Source: Labilithrix sp.
Lineage (GTDB): Bacteria; Myxococcota_A; Polyangia; Polyangiales; Polyangiaceae
DNA: 64,000 nucleotides
Reading direction: 5' to 3'
Assembly: GCA_019637155.1 (NCBI GenBank)
Contig: JAHBWE010000028.1
Coordinates: 48,241-112,240 of the forward strand
The translations under genes and the position numbers were made by a program. Under the pieces are notes generated by a model. That model made no database searches and had not been told where the DNA came from. It saw only the letters and a list, made by a program, of their open reading frames with translations. Below are positions 33,942 to 44,127 of the stretch, piece after piece. Position 1 is the stretch's first letter, and every line of letters begins with the position of its first letter.

Positions 33942-35528
33942 ATGCAGAACCGCGTTGTGCTTGGGGGTTTCGTTCTTGCGTTGGTCGGTGCGGCGCTCGC
34001 CGTGGCGTGCGGTGACGACGACGACGTCGGCTCGTCGACCTCTTCGACTTCGTCGAGCACGAGCAGCAGCACGTCGAGCACCTCGAGCACCTCGAGCACG
34101 TCCAGCTCGACCTCGAGCTCGTCGAGCACGGGCGGCCCCGACGACGCGGCCGACGGCACGCCGGTGCTCGTGCCGCGCTCGACCACGCGCCTCCTCAACG
34201 CGATCAACCCGTACGGCCTCACCTACGCCGAGGACGGCCAGCTCTACGCCTCGGGCGCGACGGTCGACGGCACGCGCAGGCTCGCGGTCTGGCGCTTGAC
34301 CGCCGACGGCGCGCGCGATCCCAACTGGGGCACCAACGGCGTGGTCTCGCTCGAGGTCCCCGGCGTCAACAACATCGCGTCGTTCGACATCGCGGAGGTC
34401 ACGGCGAACAACTTCGTCGTGCAGGCGGTCGGCGGCGGCAAGGTGTGGCTCGTCAAGTTCACCGTGAGCGGCAACACCGGCACGTTCGGTACGCCGCGCG
34501 AGGTGAAGTTCGGCTGGTCCGACGGCGACACCGGCTGGCCCGCGGGCAGCTCGCCCACGTACCAGGGCTGGGGCGTCGGCATCGACAAGAGCGACGCGGC
34601 CGCGCCGAAGGTCGTCGTCTTCGCGTCGGGCGCGCCGGCGAAGGCGACGCCGCCGGAGCCGCAGCGCACCGACGCCGATCGCTGGATCGCGCGCGTGCTC
34701 TGGCCGGCGACGGGCGACGACTTCGCGGTCGATCCCTCGTTCAACGGCAACGGCGCCGCGTACACCGTCGACGGCGACGGCAAGAACATCAACGACAACG
34801 CGCGCCGCGGCTTCGTCGCCGCGGACGGCACGATCTACTCGTCGGGCTACACGAACATCGGCGGCAACAAGGTCATCATCATCAAGCTGAAGCCGGACGG
34901 CACGCCGGACCCGGCCTTCAACTTCGGCACCACCGACGGCACCGCCGCGGGCTCGACGACGCCGCTCGCGCGCCCGGGCCAGGTCCGCGTCATGCCGTTC
35001 ACCGGCAACGGCGCCGGCGCCGAGGCGTACAACGTCGTGCTCCAGCAGTCCGGCCGCTTCATCACGACCGGCTACGGCACGTCGAACTTCGACGGGCCGA
35101 CGTCCCAGCCCGACCTCGTCTCGGTCGGCTTCAAGGCCGACGGCCTCGACGCGACGTACGGCCGCGCGGGCGGGTTCGCGGTCCAGAGCGAGCAGGACAA
35201 GGGCGCCGGCGTCGGCCCCACCGGCTTCGAGGACCGCGGTCGCGACCTCGTGCTGCTGCCCGACGAGCGCGTCGTGCACGCGGGCGCGTACGACGGCCAG
35301 GCCGCGATCTTCGTCACCTCGAAGGACGGCGTGCTCGACACCACGTCTGGCGAGAAGGGCGTCGTCTCGTACGCGTGGCTCGGCAACTTCTTCGGCATCG
35401 CCCGCTCGGCCGACGGCAAGAAGATCGCCGCCTCCGGCGTCTCGCTCGTGCAGACGAACGACGCCGGCGCGCTCGACGCGGGCCAGGGCAGCGACTCCAT
35501 CATCGTGACGCTCGACGTCGCGCGCTGA
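33942..35528 (+). CDS. lipoprotein with Ser/Thr linker and delta-60-like repeats
   Basis: A 528-aa lipoprotein. ATG 33942 (AAGGAG about 11 nt upstream) gives a signal ending in AVAC, then a poly-Asp and Ser/Thr-rich linker of about 35 residues, encoded partly by 9-bp CTCGAGCAC-type repeats. The mature body contains delta-60-type beta-repeats (DPNWGTNGVVSLEVPG, DPAFNFGTTDG, DTTSGEKGVVSY), a propeller-like fold. First gene of a run with an imelysin, HTTM protein and TonB receptor, so a surface role in metal uptake is a reasonable guess. Confidence 0.75.
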   Translation: MQNRVVLGGFVLALVGAALAVACGDDDDVGSSTSSTSSSTSSSTSSTSSTSSTSSSTSSSSSTGGPDDAADGTPVLVPRSTTRLLNAINPYGLTYAEDGQLYASGATVDGTRRLAVWRLTADGARDPNWGTNGVVSLEVPGVNNIASFDIAEVTANNFVVQAVGGGKVWLVKFTVSGNTGTFGTPREVKFGWSDGDTGWPAGSSPTYQGWGVGIDKSDAAAPKVVVFASGAPAKATPPEPQRTDADRWIARVLWPATGDDFAVDPSFNGNGAAYTVDGDGKNINDNARRGFVAADGTIYSSGYTNIGGNKVIIIKLKPDGTPDPAFNFGTTDGTAAGSTTPLARPGQVRVMPFTGNGAGAEAYNVVLQQSGRFITTGYGTSNFDGPTSQPDLVSVGFKADGLDATYGRAGGFAVQSEQDKGAGVGPTGFEDRGRDLVLLPDERVVHAGAYDGQAAIFVTSKDGVLDTTSGEKGVVSYAWLGNFFGIARSADGKKIAASGVSLVQTNDAGALDAGQGSDSIIVTLDVAR

Positions 35529-35533
35529 TCGCC

Positions 35534-36796
35534 ATGCAGCTCCGCGAGAAGCTCGCAGGCGCGGGGGTCGGGCTGGCGATCGTCATCGCCGCGATCGCGG
35601 CGTGCCGTTCGACGGACGATCCCCTCGAAGGCACGCCGCAGGGCAACACCAGCACGAGCAGCTCGTCGACGTCCGGCAACGCCTCGAGCGGCGGCGCCGA
35701 CGCGGCGGGCCTGCCGAGCGGCGACATCGAGTGCGGAGCTGCGCCGACGGGAGGAGCGTTCTCGAAGCAGGCGCTCCTCGGCGCGGCCGCCGACTGCGCG
35801 GCCTGGCACTCCTGCCAGCTCGTCAACGCGGCCTCCGCGCTGCGGAAGGCCGTGCACGAGAACGGCGATCGCCAGGCGGCGTGGAAGGTCGCGATGGACT
35901 CCGCCTCGCGGCTCGAAGGCTTCCGCTTCGGACCGTGGGCGAGCAAAGGCGTCGACCCGTACCACGGGCGCGGACTCCGCAGCTTCGTCCACGCGTGGCC
36001 CGACATCAACCGCTGCGAGGTCGAGAAGCAGGTCGCGCTCCGCGACTACGAGAAGGGCTGGAACCTCACCTTCCCGAGCGGCCGCGGCCTCTTCGGGCTC
36101 GAGGTCCTCTTCTTCTACGAGGGCGCGGACACGGCCTGTCTCCCCAACTCGGCGACGGGGCAGAAGTGGGCCGCCTCCTCTCCCGCCGAGCTCACGGCCG
36201 GGAAAGAGGCGTACGCGAAGGCGCTCGCCGACAACATCCTCGCCGTCGCGGTCGAGGCGCGAAACGTCTACCTCCCGGTCGCCGAGGGCGGCGAGGGCTT
36301 CAAGGAGAAGCTCCTCGCGGCCCAGGGCTACGGCTCGGAGCAGGAGGCGCTCAACGTCGTCGGCTGGTCGCTCTTCTATCCCGAAGGGGAGATCAAGGAC
36401 GACAAGCTCGCGGCCCTCGCCGGGATCACCGGCGCGACGGCGGCGAACCGCGAGACGCCGTTCGCGAAGGTCGACATCGAGAACATCCGCACGAACCTCC
36501 GCGCGTTCCGCTCGCTCTTCCAGGGCTGCGGCGAAGGCGGCGCGGGCCTCGGCTTCGACGACTGGCTGACCGAGGCCGGACACCAGCAGCTCGCGAACGA
36601 CATGCTCACGGCGCTCGCGAAGGCCGAGGCCGCGGCGGCGGCGTTCCCGCCGTTCGATCAGGCGTCGCAGGCGCAGTTCAAGACGTTCTACGACGAGGTC
36701 AAGCCGCTCTCCGATCTCATCAAGGGATCGATGTTCGGCTCCGGCAGCCCGCTCAACTTGAAGCTCCCGGCGAGCGCGGCGAGCGACACGGACTGA
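35534..36796 (+). CDS. imelysin-family lipoprotein
   Basis: A 420-aa imelysin/IrpA-type protein (peptidase M75 family, mostly linked to iron uptake rather than proteolysis). It starts 5 bp after the previous stop and has a lipoprotein-type signal (AAIAAC) with a Ser/Thr/Gly linker. The family core is visible as PYHGRGLRSFVHAWPDI and SGRGLFGLEVLFFYEG, with the conserved Gly-rich turn. A role in binding iron or another metal at the cell surface, delivered to the downstream receptor, is inferred from gene order. Confidence 0.82.
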   Translation: MQLREKLAGAGVGLAIVIAAIAACRSTDDPLEGTPQGNTSTSSSSTSGNASSGGADAAGLPSGDIECGAAPTGGAFSKQALLGAAADCAAWHSCQLVNAASALRKAVHENGDRQAAWKVAMDSASRLEGFRFGPWASKGVDPYHGRGLRSFVHAWPDINRCEVEKQVALRDYEKGWNLTFPSGRGLFGLEVLFFYEGADTACLPNSATGQKWAASSPAELTAGKEAYAKALADNILAVAVEARNVYLPVAEGGEGFKEKLLAAQGYGSEQEALNVVGWSLFYPEGEIKDDKLAALAGITGATAANRETPFAKVDIENIRTNLRAFRSLFQGCGEGGAGLGFDDWLTEAGHQQLANDMLTALAKAEAAAAAFPPFDQASQAQFKTFYDEVKPLSDLIKGSMFGSGSPLNLKLPASAASDTD

Positions 36797-36802
36797 GCGA
36801 AC

Positions 36803-38131
36803 GTGAAGATCGCGAAGCGCCTCCTCGAGCCGATCGACGCCGCCTGGTTGGCCGCGTTCCGCGTGCTCTACGGGCTGGCGCTCGCGATCTCGATGGAGCG
36901 CTTCCTCGCGCACGGGTGGGTCGAGGAGCTCCTCGTCCGCCCGCGCTTCAAGTTCCACTACGCCGGGTTCGCGTGGGTGCCGGTCCTGCCGAGCGGCCCG
37001 ATGCACGCGCTCTTCTGGATCTTGATGGGGCTCGCGCTCGCCGTCGCGGCGGGCGCGGCGTTCCGCGTGACGGCGCCGCTCTTCGCCGCCGGCCTCACGT
37101 ACATCCAGCTCGTCGACGTCTCGACGTACCTGAACCACTACTACCTCGCGGCGCTGCTCGCGTGGCTCCTCGCCGCGTCGCCGGCGAACCGGATGTGGTC
37201 GGTGGACGCGTGGCTGCGGAAGCGCGCGCGCGAGGACGTCGCGCGCGCGTGGCTCTGGGTGTTCCGCGTCCAGATCGGGCTCGTCTACGTCTACGCCGGG
37301 CTCGCGAAGCTGCAGCCCGACTGGCTGCTCCACGGCCAGCCGCTCCGGATCTGGCTCGGCGCGCGCACCGACCTCCCGATCCTCGGGCGCATCTTCGCGT
37401 GGGGCGGCGTGCCGCTCATGATGAGCTGGGCCGGCTTCCTCTTCGACCTCACGATCGTCGGCTGGCTCTCGTGGCGCCGCACGCGACCGTACGCGTACGC
37501 GGTGCTCCTCACGTTCCACACGCTGACGCGGCTCCTCTTCGACATCGGGATGTTCCCGATCATCATGAGCATCGCCGCGCTCGTGTTCTTCAGTCCCTCG
37601 TGGCCCCGTCGCTTCGTCCGGCGCCCTGCGTCGCCGCCGATCTCGATCGCTCCGGCGCGCTGGCATCGCTACGCGCTCGCGTTCGGCGCGCTCTACTGCG
37701 CGGCGCAGCTCCTCCTCCCGCTGCGATCTCGGCTCTACGGCGGCGACGTTTTGTGGCATGAGCAGGGCATGCGCTTCTCGTGGCGCGTCATGGTTCGAGC
37801 AAAGGGCGGCGCGGTGACGTTCCTCGTGAAAGACAAGACGACGGGCGCGATCACGCACGTCTCGCCGCGGCGCTACCTCGCGCCGTTCCAGGAGAACGAG
37901 ATGGTGGGGCAGCCCGACCTCGTCCTCCAGCTCGCGCACGCGATCCGCGACGATCACGGCGGCGACGTCGAGGTCTACGCCGACGCGATCGCCTCGCTCG
38001 ACGGACGCCGCGCGCAGCGCTTCATCGATCCGAACGTCGACCTCGCGCGCGTCGACGACACCCTCGCGCCGGCAGCGTGGATCTTGCCGGCGCCCACCGA
38101 TCCGCCGCCTCATACGCGCCCCGTGCTGTGA
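36803..38131 (+). CDS. HTTM-domain membrane protein (vitamin K-dependent carboxylase-like)
   Basis: A 442-aa polytopic membrane protein with the HTTM domain of vitamin K-dependent gamma-carboxylases and their bacterial relatives: YLNHYYLAALLAW, then GLVYVYAGLAKLQPDWL, which spans the position of the catalytic lysine region. The C-terminal 130 residues are soluble. GTG 36803 is 6 bp after the imelysin stop. HTTM proteins are repeatedly found beside imelysins and TonB receptors, so it may help iron handling; biochemical function is unknown. Confidence 0.85.
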   Translation: MKIAKRLLEPIDAAWLAAFRVLYGLALAISMERFLAHGWVEELLVRPRFKFHYAGFAWVPVLPSGPMHALFWILMGLALAVAAGAAFRVTAPLFAAGLTYIQLVDVSTYLNHYYLAALLAWLLAASPANRMWSVDAWLRKRAREDVARAWLWVFRVQIGLVYVYAGLAKLQPDWLLHGQPLRIWLGARTDLPILGRIFAWGGVPLMMSWAGFLFDLTIVGWLSWRRTRPYAYAVLLTFHTLTRLLFDIGMFPIIMSIAALVFFSPSWPRRFVRRPASPPISIAPARWHRYALAFGALYCAAQLLLPLRSRLYGGDVLWHEQGMRFSWRVMVRAKGGAVTFLVKDKTTGAITHVSPRRYLAPFQENEMVGQPDLVLQLAHAIRDDHGGDVEVYADAIASLDGRRAQRFIDPNVDLARVDDTLAPAAWILPAPTDPPPHTRPVL

Positions 38132-40296
38132 AACGTCGCACCGCTCTCCTCGTGGTGGGGATCACGTTCGCGAGCAGCGTCGCGCGCGCGGACGACGACG
38201 AGGTCGTCGTCGCCGGCACGCGGGTCTCGCACACCGCCGGCTCGGTGCAGGTCGTCGACAAGCAGAAGCTCGAGCGCTTCGAGTACGACGATCCCGGCGC
38301 GATCCTGCAGCAGGTCCCGGGCGTGTACTGGCGCGGCGAGGACGGCATCGGCCTCCGCCCGAACCTCTCCATCCGCGGCGGCAACCCGGACCGGAGCAAG
38401 AAGCTCACGCTGATGGAGGACGGCATCCTCTTCGGCCCCGCGCCCTACTCCGCGCCGGCGGCGTATTACTTCCCGCTCGTCACGCGCATGACGCAGGTCC
38501 GCGTCATCAAGGGCCCCGCCGCGATCTCGTACGGTCCGCAGACGGTGGGCGGCGCGATCGACTTCGTCTCGCGACCGATCCCGATCGACGGGAGGCTAGA
38601 GGGCGCGGTCGACCTCGCCGCGGGCGAATACGGCTATGGCAAGCTCCACGCGTACGGCGGGTGGGGCGACGAGAAGATGGGCGTCCTCGTCGAGGGCGTG
38701 CGCCTCGAGAACGACGGCTTCACGAAGCTCCCGAGCGGCGCGGACACGGGCTCGACGCGCAACGACTGGATGGTGAAGGCGGGCTACACGCTCGACCCGC
38801 ACGCGAAGACGAAGCACCGCTTCCAGCTGAAGCTCTCGTACGGCGACGAGGTCTCGAACGAGACGTACCTCGGTCAGAGCGACGCCGACTTCCGCTCCGA
38901 CCCGTACCGCCGCTACCCCGCGAGCGCGCTCGATCAGATGCGGAACCACCGCACCGGCGTGGTGGTGAGCCACGTCATCGACGGGCCGGAGTCGCAGTAC
39001 AAGCTCGAGACGAAGGTCTACCGCTTCGACTACGCGCGCACGTGGCGAAAGCTGAACCGCCTCGGCAACGCGGGGGCGGCGGAGGTGCTGCAGAACCCGA
39101 ACGATCCGTCCTACGCCGGCTACTACGGCGTCATCACGGGCCGGACCGACTCGAGCACCGCCGCGAACACGCTGTGGGTCGGCCCGAACGATCGCCGCTT
39201 CGTGAGCCAGGGCGTCCAGACCGTCCTCTCCACGACGACGCGCACGGGGCCGATCGATCACCGCCTCGAGGCCGGCGTTCGCCTCCACTACGACGAGATC
39301 AAGCGGCTCCACAGCGAGACCGCGTACCTGATGCAGGGCGGCGAGCTCGTGAACGCGAACGAGCCCACGCTCACGGTCGCGAACAACCGCGCGAGCACCT
39401 ACGCGCTCGCGACGCACCTCACCGACGCGATGTCGTGGCGCGGCCTCACCGTCACGCCCGGCGCGCGCGTGGAGGTCATCGCGTCGAAGGTCGAGGAGCG
39501 CGGCGCGACGCGCGGGACCGACACGGGCATGACCGCGGTCGTGCTGCCGGGGGTGGGGGCGTACTACGAGATCACGCGCGAGCTCGGCGTCCTCGGCGGC
39601 GTGCATCGCGGCTTCAGCCCGCCGCCGCCGGGGAGCGGCAACGACGTGAGGCCGGAGTACAGCGTGGCGTACGAGGCGGGCGCGCGGTACACGCGCGGCG
39701 CGGCGCGCTTCGAGGTCATCGGGTTCGTGAACGACTACTCGAACCTCACCGACGTGTGCACGCTCGCGAGCGGCTGCGTCGCGGCCAACCTCGATCGCCA
39801 GTTCGACGCGGGCAAGGCGGTCGTCCGCGGCCTCGAGGTCTACGGCACGTACGAGCCGCGCCTCCGGCGCTACGATCTCCGCTTCCCTGTCACCGCCGCG
39901 TACACGCTGACGGAGGGCTGGTTCCAGAACTCGTTCACGTCGCAAGACCCGATCTACGGCAACGTCCGCGAGAACGACGACATCCCGTACATCCCGCTCC
40001 ACCAGCTCAACGTGACGGGGGCGGTCGAGCACCGCCGCGCCGGCGCGAACGTCGCGGTGACGTACGTGTCGCCGATGCGCGAGGTCGCGGGCCGCGGAGC
40101 GGTCGAGAGCGCGCTCCACACCGACGAGCAGCTCTGGGCCGACGTCGGCGCCTACGTCGCGCCCCTCCGCTGGCTCCGCATCTACGCGAACTGGCGCAAC
40201 ATCTTCGGCGGCGAGTTCATCGTCGGCCACCGCCCCTACGGCGCCCGCCCCAACGCCCCCCGCTGGCTCCAGGTCGGCATGAAGGCGACGTTCTGA
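38128..40296 (+). CDS. TonB-dependent receptor, FecA-like
   Basis: A 722-aa outer-membrane receptor. GTG 38128 overlaps the HTTM stop by four bases. A signal peptide is followed by a TonB-box-like DDDEVVVAGTRV, a plug domain (LQQVPGVY, SIRGGNPDR, ITYGP-like ISYGPQTVGGAIDFVS) and a large barrel ending in an aromatic C-terminus (VGMKATF). Plug similarity to FecA suggests uptake of a ferric complex. With imelysin and HTTM genes upstream, it reads as a metal-uptake operon. Substrate not determined. Confidence 0.88.
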   Translation: MKRRTALLVVGITFASSVARADDDEVVVAGTRVSHTAGSVQVVDKQKLERFEYDDPGAILQQVPGVYWRGEDGIGLRPNLSIRGGNPDRSKKLTLMEDGILFGPAPYSAPAAYYFPLVTRMTQVRVIKGPAAISYGPQTVGGAIDFVSRPIPIDGRLEGAVDLAAGEYGYGKLHAYGGWGDEKMGVLVEGVRLENDGFTKLPSGADTGSTRNDWMVKAGYTLDPHAKTKHRFQLKLSYGDEVSNETYLGQSDADFRSDPYRRYPASALDQMRNHRTGVVVSHVIDGPESQYKLETKVYRFDYARTWRKLNRLGNAGAAEVLQNPNDPSYAGYYGVITGRTDSSTAANTLWVGPNDRRFVSQGVQTVLSTTTRTGPIDHRLEAGVRLHYDEIKRLHSETAYLMQGGELVNANEPTLTVANNRASTYALATHLTDAMSWRGLTVTPGARVEVIASKVEERGATRGTDTGMTAVVLPGVGAYYEITRELGVLGGVHRGFSPPPPGSGNDVRPEYSVAYEAGARYTRGAARFEVIGFVNDYSNLTDVCTLASGCVAANLDRQFDAGKAVVRGLEVYGTYEPRLRRYDLRFPVTAAYTLTEGWFQNSFTSQDPIYGNVRENDDIPYIPLHQLNVTGAVEHRRAGANVAVTYVSPMREVAGRGAVESALHTDEQLWADVGAYVAPLRWLRIYANWRNIFGGEFIVGHRPYGARPNAPRWLQVGMKATF

Positions 40297-40299
40297 TCC

Positions 40300-40845
40300 T
40301 CAGAGATCGACGAGGACGTCGCCGCCGGACGCGGGGAGGGTCAGTGTGCGGTCGGTGCAGCGGAGGCCTTCGGGCTTTTCGTTCATGTTGCGCAGCGGTG
40401 GAATCTCGTCGAAGGAGCAGACCTTCACGGCGTACGAGCCGGGAGCCAGGTTCGTGCCGCGCCAGCAGTCGCCCTCGCGAGTGACGCTGATCGGCTGCCA
40501 GTGGATTGGTTTTTCGGCGCCGGGGTCGATCTGCACCGAGTAGAAGGCGGGATCGTTGTGGTTCCACTTGGGGCCGTCGCACCAGTGGTGGCCATACCCG
40601 TTGAGCTGCAGCGGCGGGGTGCCGATCTCGAAGTCGATCGGCGTTTGCTGCATGTCGAGCGCGACCCAGCGCGGCGCGTCCGACGCGTTGCGAAGGACGA
40701 GCGTCGTCCTCGCATGCGCGGCGCTCGCCTCGTCTCTCTCACTCTTCGAGGGCGCGGGCGCCGGCGTGCTGACCGGCTCGGTCTCGCCGCCACACGCCGC
40801 GAGCGCGAGCGCGAGCGCGACGAGCGCGACGTGGAAGGGACGCAT
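40300..40845 (-). CDS. predicted lipoprotein of unknown function
   Basis: A 181-aa lipoprotein. ATG 40845 yields a signal ending in LALALAAC, preferred over further-upstream in-frame starts. The mature part is beta-rich with two cysteine pairs, HWCDGPKWNHNDPAFYSV and CWRGTNLAPGSYAVKVC, which could form disulfides. No family recognised. It is convergent with the TonB receptor gene, 3 bp apart. Confidence 0.65.
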   Translation of the reverse strand: MRPFHVALVALALALAACGGETEPVSTPAPAPSKSERDEASAAHARTTLVLRNASDAPRWVALDMQQTPIDFEIGTPPLQLNGYGHHWCDGPKWNHNDPAFYSVQIDPGAEKPIHWQPISVTREGDCWRGTNLAPGSYAVKVCSFDEIPPLRNMNEKPEGLRCTDRTLTLPASGGDVLVDL

Positions 40846-40984
40846 GCGCGGCGCGTCAGCGCGTTCCGTGCCACGCACGTTCGCCGCGAGATCGCGGCGG
40901 CTCGCAAAGCGCACCGCGACAGCGCGGACAGAGCTGGCACAGCGCGGCACGGCTCTGGGGGTGGCGATCCCCAGCTCCCCAGCT

Positions 40985-41698
40985 CTATTCGGGCGAACGT
41001 GCCGCGCCGTCGTTGCTGAGCGCGGGGTAGACGATGCCTGCGAGGGCCGCGCCGACGAGCGGCGCCACCCAGAACAGCCAGAGCTGCTCGATCGCGAAGC
41101 CGCCGCAGAAGACGGCGGGTCCGGTGCTGCGCGCCGGGTTGACGGAGAGGTTCGTGACCGGGATGCCGATGAGGTGGATGAGCGTGAGGCACAGGCCGAT
41201 CGCGATCGGCGCGAAGCCCTTCGGCGCGCGCGCGTCCGTGGCCCCGAGGATCACGAAGAGGAAGAAGAACGTGAGGACGACCTCGGCCAGGAAGCACGCG
41301 CCGAGCGCGTAGCCGCCAGGAGAGTGATCGCCGAACCCGTTCGACGCGAAGCCCTGATGGACGTCGAACCCCGCCTTGCCGCTCGCGATCGCGTAGAGAG
41401 CGCCGGCGCCGAGGACGCCGCCGATGACCTGCGCGACGACGTACGGGAACGCCTCGCGCGCCGGGAAGCGCTTCCCGACGACGAGCCCGAGGGTCACCGC
41501 CGGGTTCAAGTGACAGCCGGAGACGTGCCCGATCGCGTAGGCCATCGTGAGCACCGTGAGCCCGAACGCGAGCGACACGCCGAGCAACCCGATGCCGACG
41601 TTCGGGAACGCCGCCGCGAGGACCGCGCTGCCGCAGCCACCAAACACCAACCAGAACGTCCCGAAGACCTCTGCACCTGCGCGCTTCATGATCGACAT
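40985..41698 (-). CDS. aqpZ: aquaporin Z
   Basis: A 237-aa water channel with six membrane segments and two NPA motifs: CHLNPAVT (NPA at 65-67) and SVNPARS (187-189). The selectivity filter residues match water-selective AqpZ: aromatic F45, H175, T182 and R190. Length is typical. It should speed osmotic water flow across the inner membrane. It is followed on the same strand by no close partner; the secreted protein gene upstream is 15 bp away and may be co-transcribed. Confidence 0.95.
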   Translation of the reverse strand: MSIMKRAGAEVFGTFWLVFGGCGSAVLAAAFPNVGIGLLGVSLAFGLTVLTMAYAIGHVSGCHLNPAVTLGLVVGKRFPAREAFPYVVAQVIGGVLGAGALYAIASGKAGFDVHQGFASNGFGDHSPGGYALGACFLAEVVLTFFFLFVILGATDARAPKGFAPIAIGLCLTLIHLIGIPVTNLSVNPARSTGPAVFCGGFAIEQLWLFWVAPLVGAALAGIVYPALSNDGAARSPE

Positions 41699-41713
41699 AC
41701 GACGACTCCTCGC

Positions 41714-42325
41714 TCAGAACGCAAAACCGGATTGAAACTGAAAGCCGATGCTCGGCCGCATCGCGGTCCCGGCGTCCCGTAGGAACATCGGGACGTCGCC
41801 CTCGACGTAGTAGGTGACCTTGTCGCCGAGCTTGGCGACCGGCAGCACGACGATGGGCACGAGGCCGATGTTCGTCGGCGCGCCCACGATCGTCGCGACG
41901 CGAAGGCCCGCGGAGACGGGACCGGCGTTGTAGACCACGCCCGGATCGACGACCCAACGCGTGGCCGCAGGCGTCGCCTTCAGCTCGTTCAGCGCGATGA
42001 ACTCGAAGTCCACCGACCAGCGCTCGTCGAGCTTGACCGTGAGGCCCGGCGTGAGACCGATCGTGACGAAGTCCGCGCCGATCGCCGTGACGGGGTCCGC
42101 GATCGTCACGATCGGCACCGCGAACCCGAGGTGCCCGCCAACGCGCGGGAACGCGCCCGCGCTCACGGCGGGCGCGGACGCCGGCGCCGAAGCGGGTGCC
42201 GGCACCGAAGCGGGTGCCGGCGCCGAGGTGTTCCCGCTCTCTTGTGCGAACGCAGGCGCTCCCCAAAGCGCGGCGCCGATCGTGACGAGCCCCAAGGAAG
42301 CTCTGCGAAGCGAATGACGCGTCAT
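41714..42325 (-). CDS. secreted protein with Ala/Pro linker, possible small outer-membrane barrel
   Basis: A 203-aa protein with a Sec signal (ending APAFAQ) and a low-complexity Ala/Pro/Ser stretch (ASVPAPASAPASAPA). The remaining 150 residues alternate hydrophobic and polar residues and end in Phe (GFQFQSGFAF), as in small OMP barrels. It lies 15 bp upstream of aqpZ on the same strand, which may tie it to osmotic or envelope stress. Family unknown. Confidence 0.65.
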   Translation of the reverse strand: MTRHSLRRASLGLVTIGAALWGAPAFAQESGNTSAPAPASVPAPASAPASAPAVSAGAFPRVGGHLGFAVPIVTIADPVTAIGADFVTIGLTPGLTVKLDERWSVDFEFIALNELKATPAATRWVVDPGVVYNAGPVSAGLRVATIVGAPTNIGLVPIVVLPVAKLGDKVTYYVEGDVPMFLRDAGTAMRPSIGFQFQSGFAF

Positions 42326-42556
42326 CGTAAGTTACCTCTGCGCGACGTCGAGCACGGCTCGTGCCTTGTCGCTCTCGCGCGGATTTCGAGGAAATTCGTG
42401 TATTTCGTCCCGCGTCATCGCGCCCCTGTAGCGCCGATGCAGCAATCTCCGTCGCGCCGGCGCTGCAGCAGGCGCGCTGTCCACCCCCGGTACCCAAAGC
42501 GACCGCGCGAAGCGCGCTGCGCATCGCTCTCCAACCGCGTGAAGGTCAGGCGCGGG

Positions 42557-44020
<1,464 letters not shown>

Positions 44021-44127
44021 TCATGGAAAAGTATACCGATCGGCATCACCGCGCCACGGGCGGCGTGACGCACTGCGCCGCCGGCTCCGGCGTTCTTTCC
44101 GCGGCGGAGAAGTGCTAACTCCGCGTC

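Noticed and set aside
40936..40960. Possible sigma54 site near TGGCAC
   Set aside because: The -12 element (TTGC) is missing at the required spacing.
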